Below, one piece after another: positions 23,343 to 32,170 of a DNA stretch of 33,097 nucleotides. Position 1 is the stretch's first letter; each line of letters starts with the position of its first letter. Under the pieces are notes generated by a model that searched no databases, was not told the origin of the DNA, and was given only the letters and a program-made list of their open reading frames with translations. The stretch comes from Clostridiales bacterium (GTDB taxonomy: Bacteria; Bacillota; Clostridia; Christensenellales; Pumilibacteraceae): the NCBI GenBank assembly GCA_022508425.1, contig JAFLVF010000014.1:1-33097 (forward strand). The letters run 5' to 3'. Made by a program: the position numbers and the translations under genes.

Positions 23343-24131
23343 ATGATCACGACCAAAAGACAGATAAGAACTAACGAAGACCGTTATATTCGGTCGGATG
23401 AGGAAATGTCGACTCTCGACGCCGATATCCGTTTGGGTCGTGATGTGCCCGAAACGGCGTTTGCCGACATCAAGATAGCGGAGGTGCCCGTACGCGAAGA
23501 GCGCGCTGTCTATGACTTTTCGCAACTCAAACCGGTCGACAAAATGCCGGTCATCGAGAAGAACACGGTCGAAGAAAAGCCGCTGTACACTACGCGCGAG
23601 ACGATAAACGATCTTCCGTCGCGCCCCGAGAAAGAGCGCACGGCACACAAGGTCGAAGACGTTATGCCGTCTATCAAGACGCTTGAGGCGGCGGAGCGCA
23701 AGGCGAATATCGGTCGTGCGGAAGATCCGATATCCATGGAACAATCTGTCGCTCGCACCGACGTAGCTCCGCGCACCAACCTTACGCCTAAGATGAAAGT
23801 CATGCTCTTTGTGTCGCTTGCTATTGCTCTTGTGCTTGCTATTGCCGTAATCGCGACGGGCGTATCCATATCCAACGCTACGGCGGAGAGCGCGGCGCTC
23901 GCTCGACAGATTACCGAAAAGCAAATGCATATCGTAGAGCAAGAAGTGACGCTTGCCGACCTTACGAGCGAAAGCACGATACTCGAAGAAGCTACCGCCC
24001 GCGGCATGGTAAAAGCAGGCGAGAATCAATACACCGCGTCACGTGCCGAGAAGTCGGACTATCCCGAAGCTACTCCGCACACCAACGCGTTCGATCAGTT
24101 CTGCGACTGGCTCGCCGGGCTAATAAACTGA
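23343..24131 (+). CDS. ftsL: FtsL-like cell division protein with a long cytoplasmic tail
   Basis: This 262-residue bitopic membrane protein sits where ftsL belongs, between rsmH and the class B PBP gene. Residues 1-150 are charged, hydrophilic and probably disordered. A single membrane helix lies at about 151-174. It is followed by a heptad-like stretch (about 178-215) suited to the FtsL/DivIC coiled coil and a short tail ending in an amphipathic FDQFCDWLAGLIN. FtsL is normally about 100-120 residues with a short cytoplasmic end, so the 150-residue extension is unusual. ATG 23343 with AAAAGGA upstream is better than the TTG at 23325. The assignment rests on position and topology rather than sequence identity. 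Confidence 0.75.
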   Translation: MITTKRQIRTNEDRYIRSDEEMSTLDADIRLGRDVPETAFADIKIAEVPVREERAVYDFSQLKPVDKMPVIEKNTVEEKPLYTTRETINDLPSRPEKERTAHKVEDVMPSIKTLEAAERKANIGRAEDPISMEQSVARTDVAPRTNLTPKMKVMLFVSLAIALVLAIAVIATGVSISNATAESAALARQITEKQMHIVEQEVTLADLTSESTILEEATARGMVKAGENQYTASRAEKSDYPEATPHTNAFDQFCDWLAGLIN

Positions 24132-24151
24132 AACAGCATAGAAATAATATC

Positions 24152-24189
24152 AAACCGTTTCCCGAAACCGAGAAACGGTTTATTTTTTT
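24152..24189 (+). terminator. Strong intrinsic terminator inside the dcw cluster
   Basis: AAACCGTTTC (24152-24161) pairs perfectly with GAAACGGTTT (24172-24181) and is followed by seven T within 24183-24189. It separates ftsL from the PBP gene. The 44 bases up to the next ATG contain no convincing promoter; TAGAAT at 24207-24212 has only a T-run at the -35 position. Confidence 0.85.
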
Positions 24190-24233
24190 GCCATAAAACA
24201 TATACATAGAATATTTGCGGACAAGGAGGAGCT

Positions 24234-26126
24234 ATGAATGCTTCTGCAATGCTCATGCGGCGGCGGATACTTGCGGCGTTTATCGCGCTTATAGTATTGT
24301 TCTCGGCGCTTGGGATAAGGCTGATGTTCTTGCAGGTGATAGACGGAAAGGAGCTGAGAAGCAAAGCCGCCGAGCAGTGGTATAGGGACTTGCCGCTCAA
24401 AGCGCCGCGCGGCAAGATTTTGGACAGCAACGGGCAAGTGCTGGTCGACAACCGAGACGTGTTCACCCTGTACGCGCGACCAAACGCCGTTACCGACAAG
24501 TCGGGCGCGGCGCAAGAACTGTCGAGTGCTCTGAATATGAAGTACGAAACGGTGTTAGACAAGCTGTCGTCATCCGTCGGCGAAGTGACAATCAAGCGCA
24601 AGATCGACGCGGAGACGGCATACAATCTTCGGAGCAAGAACATAGCAGGGCTGTACTATACGCTCGACAGCATGCGCAACTATCCGTATGGGTCATCGCT
24701 TGCGCAGATATTGGGCTTTACCAGCGTAGACAACGTCGGCCAATCGGGATTGGAGAGCTATTACGACAGATACTTGACGGGGGTGGACGGGTTTGCGTAC
24801 ACTTCGACGGATATTGCGGGGCGCGAGACGGCGGACACTGCGACGCGTTATATGACCGGAATACCGGGTTGCGACATAACTCTTACAATCGACTCCAATA
24901 TTCAGGGCTTTGCCGACAGCGCAGTGACGGCGGCGGCGACAGAGTTTTCGGCCAAATCGGCGTCGATGGTAGTGATGGACGTCAATTCCGGCGGAATTCT
25001 TGCAATGGCAAAGAGTCCGACTTTCGACTTGAACACTCCGCCGCGCGACGATATTACGCTGCTGTACGAATTGTCGCGCAACACGATGATAGTGGATATG
25101 TATGAGCCCGGCTCGACGTTTAAGATTTTCACAACGGCGGCGGCGCTCGAAGCGGGAGTTGTGTCCGATTCCGATTCGTTCTACTGCGCGGGGTCGCGCA
25201 CGGTCGACGGCCAACGCATACGCTGTTGGCGGTCGATAGGTCACGGCTCGCAGCATCTCGCCGAGGGCGTAAAGAATTCGTGCAACTGCGTATTTATGGA
25301 CCTTGCGCTCAGACTGGGAACGTCGAGGTTTTACGACAGTCTGCACTCGTTTGGGCTGGGCGAAAAGACGGGCGTCGACTTCGCGGGCGAGAGCGGCGGC
25401 ATGCTGATGAAAAAAGAAAACGTAAAAACGGTCGACCTTGCCAGAATAGGCTTCGGACAGGCGGTGGCGGTGACGCCGTTGCAGTTGATTACGGGCGTGT
25501 GCTCGATAGTCAACGGCGGAACGCTGTATCAACCGCATCTTGTGAAATCTGTAGTGTCGTACGACGGCAAGACGATAGCCGAGCGGCAAAAGACAATCGT
25601 GCGCCGCACGGTCAGCGAACGGACGTCCGCTAAGATGCGCGAATATCTGACGGGCGTCGTCGAGAGCGGCGGCGGCTCTAAAGCGGGCGTAGCCGGGTAT
25701 AAAGTGGGTGGCAAGACGGGCACTGCGCAAAAGTACGAAAACGGCGCAATCGCACAAGGCAAATATATTTCGTCGTTCATAGGTTTTGCGCCCGCCGACA
25801 ATCCGCAATACGCCGTACTCATGATAGTGGACGAGCCGCAGGGATACATGTATTACGGCAGTCTGGTCGCCGCGCCGTACGCGGGCAGGGTGTTCGGCAA
25901 CATCTTCGATTATGCGGGATTAAAGCCGACCGAGCAAAAGTCGGCGGAGTTTACCTTTATGCCGGACGTAGTCGGCAAAAGCGGCGAGGACGCGGTCAAT
26001 ATTTTGGAGAGCGCCGGGCTCCACGTCGAGGTTGTCGGCGAGGGCGGTGACGTAGTAGGCCAAACGCCGGTGCCGAACAGCACGGTAAACATAGGCGACA
26101 GCGTGCTGCTTAGGCTTAGAGGATAG
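24234..26126 (+). CDS. Class B penicillin-binding protein (FtsI/SpoVD type) with PASTA domain
   Basis: This 630-residue protein is a membrane-anchored peptidoglycan transpeptidase. An N-terminal membrane helix (about 10-33) is followed by the dimerisation domain with KAPRGKILDSNG (56-67). The transpeptidase domain has S294 in PGSTFK, the SxN motif at 349-351 (SCN) and K494 in GGKTGTAQ. A single PASTA domain occupies about 567-630 (MPDVVGKSGEDAVN...GDSVLLRL). The PASTA domain and position fit SpoVD or the division PBP. Only one such gene is present here, so it may be the septal enzyme. AAGGAGG (24223-24229) lies 4 bases before ATG 24234. FtsW at 30014 is the expected glycosyltransferase partner. 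Confidence 0.95.
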   Translation: MNASAMLMRRRILAAFIALIVLFSALGIRLMFLQVIDGKELRSKAAEQWYRDLPLKAPRGKILDSNGQVLVDNRDVFTLYARPNAVTDKSGAAQELSSALNMKYETVLDKLSSSVGEVTIKRKIDAETAYNLRSKNIAGLYYTLDSMRNYPYGSSLAQILGFTSVDNVGQSGLESYYDRYLTGVDGFAYTSTDIAGRETADTATRYMTGIPGCDITLTIDSNIQGFADSAVTAAATEFSAKSASMVVMDVNSGGILAMAKSPTFDLNTPPRDDITLLYELSRNTMIVDMYEPGSTFKIFTTAAALEAGVVSDSDSFYCAGSRTVDGQRIRCWRSIGHGSQHLAEGVKNSCNCVFMDLALRLGTSRFYDSLHSFGLGEKTGVDFAGESGGMLMKKENVKTVDLARIGFGQAVAVTPLQLITGVCSIVNGGTLYQPHLVKSVVSYDGKTIAERQKTIVRRTVSERTSAKMREYLTGVVESGGGSKAGVAGYKVGGKTGTAQKYENGAIAQGKYISSFIGFAPADNPQYAVLMIVDEPQGYMYYGSLVAAPYAGRVFGNIFDYAGLKPTEQKSAEFTFMPDVVGKSGEDAVNILESAGLHVEVVGEGGDVVGQTPVPNSTVNIGDSVLLRLRG

Positions 26127-26196
26127 AAAAAGCGGTTTTTGCGAAGATTGGCTTATTTTGCGAAGTGTGACAACCGCGGCTATTTTGAGTTTACAA

Positions 26197-26213
26197 TTTA
26201 CATATACTGTAAA
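26197..26213. promoter_or_regulatory. Inverted repeat upstream of murE
   Basis: TTTACA (26197-26202) and TGTAAA (26208-26213) are 6-bp inverted arms 5 bp apart, and a further TTTACA lies at 26190-26195. TTGAGT (26185-26190) and TGTAAA (26208-26213) have 17-bp spacing and could be a weak promoter. The repeat could be an operator. The 124-base gap between the PBP gene and murE holds nothing else I can name. Confidence 0.35.
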
Positions 26214-26250
26214 GGGCCTCTTACACTGAATAAAAATTAGGGAGGGAACT

Positions 26251-27684
26251 ATGCGCCTAAGTGACCTATTCAATATTTCGGACGAGGACGATACCGAAGT
26301 GCTCGGTCTTGCCTGCGACAGCTCGAAGGTGGAGCGCGGATTTGTGTTCTTCTGCCTTGTCGGGCAGACGAGCGACGGGCACACGTTCGCCCAAGAAGCG
26401 GTTTCGCGCGGCGCCGTGGCCGTAGTCGTAGAACGCAGGCTCGCCGTAGACTGCGTTCAGATAGAAACGGACAACGCGAGAAAGGCGCTCGCTCTTTGCG
26501 CCGGCAAATTCTTCGGCAATCCGGCTAAGCGCATGAAGCTGATTGGTATAACGGGCACTAACGGAAAGACGACTACGACTTATATTGTCAAGAGCATAAT
26601 CGAAGCGGCCGGGCATTCGTGCGGGCTGATCGGTACCAACGCCGTCGAGTACGGCGGTAACGAGATAGAGCCCACGTTGACTACGCCCGACCCGATAGAC
26701 CTGCACCGCACCCTTCACGACATGGCGACGGCAGGGATAGAATACGTCGTAATGGAAGTGTCGGCGCACGCGCTCGCCCTCAACAAAGTGGACGGAATCA
26801 CTTACGAAGTGGCGGCGTTTACCAATTTCTCGCGCGATCATCTCGATTTCTTCGGCGATATGAACGCCTATGCGCAGGCGAAAAAGAGTTTTTTCACAAT
26901 CGATCACGCCAAGCGCGCCGTCATCAACGCCGACGACAGCTTGGGTTCCGAAATAATACGAGCCGTGCATATACCGACTATTACTTACGGCGTGGACAAC
27001 CCTTCGGACGTGTTCGGCATAGACCTTGAAATGAGCGCGTACGGATTGAGCTATGTTATCAACATGACCGATCGCGTGGGCAAGGTCAAGTTTAATCTGA
27101 CGGGCAGATTCAACATGTACAACACTCTGTGCGCGGCGGCCATAGCCGAAGCGCTCGATATGCCGTTCTCGGCGGTGATTGCGGGAATACGCAACGTAAA
27201 GAAGGTGGACGGCAGGTTCAATATAATAAACACGGCAAAATGCAGTGTGATCATCGATTTTGCGCACACCGACGACGGCATAGCTAACATTTTGCGCGCC
27301 ATACGCGAGTTTGCGCCCGCAAGAATTATTACGGTGTTCGGATGCGGCGGAAACCGCGACAAGACCAAGCGCGCGGTCATGGGCAAGATAGTGTCGACGT
27401 TGAGCGATTACTGCTATGTCACGAGCGATAATCCGCGCTTCGAGCCGCCGCTCGATATTATTCTTCAGATCGAGAGCGGAATAAAGGAAATAGGCAATAC
27501 CAATTACACGACAATAGTCGACAGAAAAGAAGCCATCCGCGCCGCCATCAACATGGCGGAGAAAAACGATATAGTACTGATTGCCGGCAAGGGTGCCGAG
27601 AAGTACAACGACGTAATGGGCAGGAAGCAACCTTACAACGATGAAAAATACGTGCTTGAGATTGCGGGGGAGAGCGGTTTTTGA
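26251..27684 (+). CDS. murE: UDP-MurNAc-tripeptide synthetase MurE, meso-DAP type
   Basis: This 477-residue cytoplasmic Mur ligase adds the third amino acid to UDP-MurNAc-Ala-Glu. ATP loop TGTNGKTTTT is at 101-110, the probable carboxylated Lys is K211 (YAQAKKSFF), and TNFSRDHLDFFG is at 191-202. DNPR at 393-396 is the motif that reads meso-diaminopimelate rather than lysine. The usual DYAHTPDGL reads DFAHTDDGI, and VPGRxE reads VDGRFN; both are unusual but outside the strictly catalytic residues. GGGAGG lies about 5 bases before ATG 26251. The stop overlaps the mraY start. Confidence 0.96.
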   Translation: MRLSDLFNISDEDDTEVLGLACDSSKVERGFVFFCLVGQTSDGHTFAQEAVSRGAVAVVVERRLAVDCVQIETDNARKALALCAGKFFGNPAKRMKLIGITGTNGKTTTTYIVKSIIEAAGHSCGLIGTNAVEYGGNEIEPTLTTPDPIDLHRTLHDMATAGIEYVVMEVSAHALALNKVDGITYEVAAFTNFSRDHLDFFGDMNAYAQAKKSFFTIDHAKRAVINADDSLGSEIIRAVHIPTITYGVDNPSDVFGIDLEMSAYGLSYVINMTDRVGKVKFNLTGRFNMYNTLCAAAIAEALDMPFSAVIAGIRNVKKVDGRFNIINTAKCSVIIDFAHTDDGIANILRAIREFAPARIITVFGCGGNRDKTKRAVMGKIVSTLSDYCYVTSDNPRFEPPLDIILQIESGIKEIGNTNYTTIVDRKEAIRAAINMAEKNDIVLIAGKGAEKYNDVMGRKQPYNDEKYVLEIAGESGF

Positions 27685-28667
27685 TAGCCGTACTGTGCGG
27701 ATTTTTGACGGCGTTTTTCGCGTGCATGCTACTGTTGCCCGTCAATATAAAACTTATCAGAAAACTCAAAGCCGGCCAGCCAATACTTTCGTACGTGGAC
27801 AACCATGCCTCGAAGGCGGGCACACCGACTATGGGCGGTGCTTCTATCGTGCTCGGACTTATCCTTGCGCTCATTTACACGCGCCACAACGACAAGATAG
27901 CTTACGTTATCGTGATCGTAACGGTCGGATATGCGCTCATCGGGTTTGTGGACGACTTTATCAAGGTGAGATTTAAGCATAACAAAGGTCTGTCCGCCGC
28001 ACAGAAGATAGTATTTCAGATTCTGCTTGCGGCGATTGTCGCCATGTACGCCTATTACGAGCCTAACGTCGGATCGGCCATTTACGCGCCGTTTGCGCCA
28101 AAGCGTTTGGAACTCGGGGTTATAGCGCCCGTGTATTTTATCTTCGTTTTTCTTGCGTTCACAAATTCGGTAAACCTCACGGACGGGTTGGACGGGCTCG
28201 CAAGCTCGGTGACGGCGACCAACACGCTGTTTATTTGCGCGATAATGGGTATTGCAATGAGCGCCGGCGTGCTGGAGGGCGACGGCGTGATAGATATGAT
28301 AACGCTGTCCGCCGCAATGTGCGGCGCGTGCTGTGCGTTCCTGTTCTACAACACTCATCCGGCCAAAATCTTTATGGGCGACACGGGATCGATGGCGCTC
28401 GGCGGATTTTTGGCAAGCGTGGCGGTGCTTAGCAAAATGTCGCTGTCCATGCTGCTCGTCGGAGTAATGTATATCATGTCCAGCCTTTCGGTCATCATTC
28501 AGGTGATAGCGTTCAAAACAACGGGCAAGCGCGTATTTTTAATGTCGCCCCTCCATCACCATTTCGAGCGTAAGGGCATATTCGAAGGCAAAATAGCCGT
28601 ATGGTACACCCTCGTCACATTTGTATGCGGCATCGTCACCGTAGCGCTGATGCTGGTATTATACTAG
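27681..28667 (+). CDS. mraY: Phospho-MurNAc-pentapeptide translocase MraY
   Basis: This 328-residue integral membrane enzyme attaches phospho-MurNAc-pentapeptide to undecaprenyl phosphate, giving lipid I. About ten membrane segments are visible. Active-site Asp are D91/D92 (GFVDDF), D168 and D171 (NLTDGLDGL) and D234 (GDTGSMALGG), and the cytoplasmic HHH is at 292-294 (PLHHHFE). The start is TTG 27681, which overlaps the murE stop as TTGA and is preceded by GGGGAG about 9 bases upstream. No ATG fits better. Confidence 0.96.
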   Translation: MIAVLCGFLTAFFACMLLLPVNIKLIRKLKAGQPILSYVDNHASKAGTPTMGGASIVLGLILALIYTRHNDKIAYVIVIVTVGYALIGFVDDFIKVRFKHNKGLSAAQKIVFQILLAAIVAMYAYYEPNVGSAIYAPFAPKRLELGVIAPVYFIFVFLAFTNSVNLTDGLDGLASSVTATNTLFICAIMGIAMSAGVLEGDGVIDMITLSAAMCGACCAFLFYNTHPAKIFMGDTGSMALGGFLASVAVLSKMSLSMLLVGVMYIMSSLSVIIQVIAFKTTGKRVFLMSPLHHHFERKGIFEGKIAVWYTLVTFVCGIVTVALMLVLY

Positions 28668-28731
28668 GTTAATAGGCACCTTAATCTCTGCCAAATTCTA
28701 AATAATATGCCGATTGCATAAATATAACTGT

Positions 28732-30009
28732 ATGGATAACAAGAGTTTATGCGGCAAAAGGTATCTTATTTACGGCGCGGGTGCGTCGGGCAAAGCGTGC
28801 AAAAGGTTTATCAAGAAGATGGGCGGAAAGGCGTACTTGTTTTCTGACGACGACGGACGGTTTTGTCCGCCGCCGGACAGAGAGTATGCGCTCGCCGTAA
28901 TCAGCCCGGGTATTCGGCCGTCGCACCCCATATATGAGTACTGCGCCCGTCGCGCAATCAAGACGGTGGGCGAAGCGGAGTTCGGGCTTAATCATTACGA
29001 CGGCGAATACATAGCGGTAACGGGCACCAACGGCAAAACAACCACGACGGGGCTGATAGCCGGCATGACGGGCGGCACGGCTTGCGGCAATTTCGGCTAT
29101 CCGATTACGGCGGCGCTGTGCGACAATGCGCCGCGTCCGCTCGTGTGCGAGCTGTCCAGTTTCCAGCTTAGAGGGGCCACCGTTTCGCCGAGCGTAGCCG
29201 TCATTACCAATATTACGGCCGATCACCTCGACTATCACGGCTCGGAAGACGACTACTATAAAAGCAAGTGCAATATCGTGAGCGGAATGAAGAGCGGATA
29301 TCTCGTCCTCGGCGAAAATATACCGCCGCGCGCCCTTAAATTTTTGAAAACAGACGTCGGCATAGTTCGCTGTTCGGTCGACAAGATAGTGGACGGGGCG
29401 TATCTCGACGGCGGATATTTCTGGTTTTGCGGCAGTCGCGTATGTCCGCGCGACTATTTGCACCTACAGGGCAGTCACAATGTCGAAAACGCGCTCTTGG
29501 CAATAGCCGCCGCCAAGTGTGCGGGCGTGAGCAATACCGCAATACTCGACGCGCTGCTCAAAGCCAAGCCTGCGGCGCACAGGATTGCGGATATAGGCGT
29601 ATTCTGCGGCAAGCGTTGGATAGACGACTCCAAGAGCACCAACGTTTCGTCATGCCGCGCCGCCGTCGACACTGTCGGCGGAAGCGTTTGCTTAATCGTC
29701 GGAGGTCGCGGCAAGGGCTTCGAGTTCGATGGACTGTTCGACGGGCTTGACGAGCGTGTGGAGGTAATCGCAATGGGCGAGAGCGCGCTCGAAATACGCG
29801 ACGCCGCGATCAGGGCGGGGCGCGTCGTCACCGTGGTCGGAACCCTCGGCGAAGCCGTTGCCGTCGCGGCGGAAACAAAATCGGACACGGTATTGCTTTC
29901 ACCTGCGTGCGCCTCTTTCGATGAGTTCACCGACTACGCCGACCGCGGCAACAAGTTCCGCGCGTACGTCGAAAGGATGGGCAAAATAGGTAAAGCAAGG
30001 ATCAAGTAG
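28732..30009 (+). CDS. murD: UDP-MurNAc-L-alanine:D-glutamate ligase MurD
   Basis: This 425-residue Mur ligase adds D-glutamate to UDP-MurNAc-Ala. YGAGASGKA is in the N-terminal UDP-binding fold, and the ATP loop TGTNGKTTTT is at 97-106. ELSSFQL, NITADHLDYHGSEDDYYKSK, GSHNVENALLA, DDSKSTN and SPACASFDEF complete the pattern. ATG 28732 is used; an in-frame TTG at 28714 would add six residues. Neither has a Shine-Dalgarno sequence, which is unusual among the well-marked starts nearby. It follows mraY by 64 bases. Confidence 0.95.
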   Translation: MDNKSLCGKRYLIYGAGASGKACKRFIKKMGGKAYLFSDDDGRFCPPPDREYALAVISPGIRPSHPIYEYCARRAIKTVGEAEFGLNHYDGEYIAVTGTNGKTTTTGLIAGMTGGTACGNFGYPITAALCDNAPRPLVCELSSFQLRGATVSPSVAVITNITADHLDYHGSEDDYYKSKCNIVSGMKSGYLVLGENIPPRALKFLKTDVGIVRCSVDKIVDGAYLDGGYFWFCGSRVCPRDYLHLQGSHNVENALLAIAAAKCAGVSNTAILDALLKAKPAAHRIADIGVFCGKRWIDDSKSTNVSSCRAAVDTVGGSVCLIVGGRGKGFEFDGLFDGLDERVEVIAMGESALEIRDAAIRAGRVVTVVGTLGEAVAVAAETKSDTVLLSPACASFDEFTDYADRGNKFRAYVERMGKIGKARIK

Positions 30010-30013
30010 CATT

Positions 30014-31249
30014 ATGAATGACGCGTCGCGAAGAGCAAAGAGAAAACCCGCCGAAATCGGCGGAGATTATACAATAAATAAGTTGGGCAGATCGGATATT
30101 CCGCTCACCGTCGTAACATTGACGCTCGTCGCGTTCGGCGTGCTGATGGTGTATTCGGCAGGGTCGTACACGGGCGAGAGGCTGTACGGCAGCAGATACT
30201 ATTACGTGTTCAAACAGCTGATGGGCGCGGGATTGGGGATTGCCGCGATGTTTTTGATGTCGCGCATAGACTATCATGTGCTATACAAGCTTAGATATGT
30301 AATTCTCGGCATATCCGTCGTTCTGCTTGCAATCGTCTTTATACCGGGCGTCGGAATAGAGAATTACGGCGCGCGGCGGTGGATAAACACCCCGTTTTTC
30401 ACAATTCAAGCGAGCGAGGTCAGCAAGTTCGGATTTATCGTGTTTGCCGCGTCGTACATCGGCTCGCACTCGGATAGAGTAACTACTTTCAAGGGGATAT
30501 TACCTGTAGTATGCGTGGGCGGAAGCCTGTGCGCGCTCATCATCCTCGAGCCCAACATGTCGGTCACGATTTGTATGGCGGCGTTGATGATAGTCATGCT
30601 CTTCCTCGGCGGGGCGAAAATCAAACACATATTGGCTATAGTTTTGCCGCTGATTGCGGCGGCGGTGGTGCTGATCCTCGTCGAACCGTACAGGTTTGCA
30701 CGGTTGATGGCGTTTATCGACCCGTGGCAAAGTCCGCTCGAAGAGGGGTACCAGCTCATTCAATCGTACTACGGACTGGGCGCGGGCGGACTGTTCGGCG
30801 TGGGGCTGTTCAATTCTCGGCAAAAATATCTGTTCTTGCCGTTTGCGGAGAGCGATTTCATATTCAGCATAATAGGCGAGGAGCTCGGTTTGTTCGGCTG
30901 TCTTGTAGTGATGGCCGGGTACATATTCATGATACGGCGGGCGTTGCGCGTCGCGCTTCAGGCTCCTGACAGGCTCGGGTCGTTGCTTTGCTCCGGAATT
31001 GCGGCGATCATCGCCATACAGACGTGCGTAAATATCGCGGTGGTGACGGGCAGTATTCCGCCGACGGGTTTGCCGTTGCCGTTTATAAGCAGCGGCAGTT
31101 CGGGAATAATAGTGTTTATGAGCGGGATAGGCATAGTCAACAGCGTAAGCCGTCGCTCGTCGCGCTCGTCCGTACTTATGTTCGAAAAAGCTAAGCGCAA
31201 AAAGGGAAAAAACGAAAAACACCGCAAACGGTTGCAATTCGCACGATAA
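30014..31249 (+). CDS. ftsW: SEDS peptidoglycan glycosyltransferase FtsW/SpoVE
   Basis: This 411-residue membrane protein polymerises lipid II into glycan strands together with a class B PBP. It has about ten membrane helices, YGARRWI (118-124), the likely catalytic D281 in FLPFAESDFIFSIIGEE, and GSIPPTGLPLPFISSGSSG near the end. A basic cytoplasmic tail ends the protein. It starts 4 bases after murD with a weak ribosome site. Whether it serves vegetative division or spore cortex cannot be told. It is the only SEDS gene here and pairs naturally with the PBP at 24234. Confidence 0.95.
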   Translation: MNDASRRAKRKPAEIGGDYTINKLGRSDIPLTVVTLTLVAFGVLMVYSAGSYTGERLYGSRYYYVFKQLMGAGLGIAAMFLMSRIDYHVLYKLRYVILGISVVLLAIVFIPGVGIENYGARRWINTPFFTIQASEVSKFGFIVFAASYIGSHSDRVTTFKGILPVVCVGGSLCALIILEPNMSVTICMAALMIVMLFLGGAKIKHILAIVLPLIAAAVVLILVEPYRFARLMAFIDPWQSPLEEGYQLIQSYYGLGAGGLFGVGLFNSRQKYLFLPFAESDFIFSIIGEELGLFGCLVVMAGYIFMIRRALRVALQAPDRLGSLLCSGIAAIIAIQTCVNIAVVTGSIPPTGLPLPFISSGSSGIIVFMSGIGIVNSVSRRSSRSSVLMFEKAKRKKGKNEKHRKRLQFAR

Positions 31250-31260
31250 AGAGTTATAAT
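31232..31260 (+). promoter_or_regulatory. Probable promoter of the C-terminal membrane protein pair
   Basis: TTGCAA (31232-31237), inside the end of ftsW, a 17-bp spacer and TATAAT (31255-31260). TAGACTTAGGTCTA (31265-31278), with 5-bp inverted arms, covers the predicted transcription start and could bind a repressor. Confidence 0.6.
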
Positions 31261-31291
31261 GAAGTAGACTTAGGTCTAATCATATACCGAA

Positions 31292-32170
31292 ATGAAATAC
31301 ATGTCGCAGACATTTTCATATCTTAGGAGAAACTTCCTATTGCCGACGCTCGTCATGGTTGTGCCGGCTGTCGTCGCGTGCTTTTTGTCCACGCCGTACT
31401 GGGAAGTGTCGTTTGCGTCGGCGTTTGACTATCAATTGTATCGGTCGGCGGGCGAGACCTTCCGCATAATGTTCGGTGATTCTTGGCAGTATCTGTGGCC
31501 TGTCATAGTAATTGCGGTATTTCAAGTAGTTGCCGCTTCGCTCGTAATGTCGGCTATCGACAGGCATTTTCGCACAGGCAAACTGTCGCTTAGAGATCCG
31601 CTCAGGCTGTTGAACAACTCGATATTCCCGATGGCGATAGGCGTCGCTATCATGTCGGTGTTTTCCATTATATGGCGGTTTGTGCTGTTCGGACTGGTCA
31701 TGCTCGTGCAGGTGATAGGTTTCTCGTCGGGCATGCCTCAGCTTGCGGCGCTTGCCATAATATCGATAATAGCGATCGTGCTGTTCGTATCGCATCTCGT
31801 AATCGTATGTCCGATGCTGTATTTCGCGCCGACCATGGTCATATACGGCTACGGATTCCGCGACGCGGCGGGAACGTCGTTTAAGCTGATTTCGAGCAAA
31901 CGCAGGTTTTTCAAGCTGTTTTTGCAGCTGATGATACCGCTGTTGCCGTGCGCGGTAATCCAAATGGCGCTCGGTTATATCGGCGCGCCGTTGTGGGCTA
32001 TGCGATTGTCCGGTTTTTTCATTTTCCTATACACTAATGTTTACGTAACGGTATATTCGATACTTACATTCTACCGCATATCCGAGCTTGACCGCCGCGA
32101 CGTCAAGTTCTATTTCGAGCCGCTGAATATCGAAGCAGACGACAAGAAAAAGGGCGGGGGTGGAAAATGA
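31292..32170 (+). CDS. Multi-pass membrane protein of unknown function
   Basis: This 292-residue protein has about six hydrophobic segments (near 15-35, 68-90, 113-140, 143-172, 208-230 and 235-260). A polar stretch with aromatic residues follows the first segment, and a basic loop (RHFRTGK) follows the second. The tail is charged and ends GGGGK. I recognise no family. No Shine-Dalgarno sequence precedes ATG 31292. Its stop overlaps the next start as ATGA, so the two are made together. It occupies the place after ftsW where murG is often found, but it is not a glycosyltransferase. Confidence 0.85.
   Translation: MKYMSQTFSYLRRNFLLPTLVMVVPAVVACFLSTPYWEVSFASAFDYQLYRSAGETFRIMFGDSWQYLWPVIVIAVFQVVAASLVMSAIDRHFRTGKLSLRDPLRLLNNSIFPMAIGVAIMSVFSIIWRFVLFGLVMLVQVIGFSSGMPQLAALAIISIIAIVLFVSHLVIVCPMLYFAPTMVIYGYGFRDAAGTSFKLISSKRRFFKLFLQLMIPLLPCAVIQMALGYIGAPLWAMRLSGFFIFLYTNVYVTVYSILTFYRISELDRRDVKFYFEPLNIEADDKKKGGGGK

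Noticed and set aside
26266..27630. 454-codon open frame antisense to murE
   Set aside because: It lies entirely opposite a well-supported gene, and its translation is rich in Arg, His and Tyr with no recognisable motif. It follows from codon bias on the other strand. The long antisense frames at 24693-25808, 6915-7859 and 15226-16044 are rejected for the same reason.
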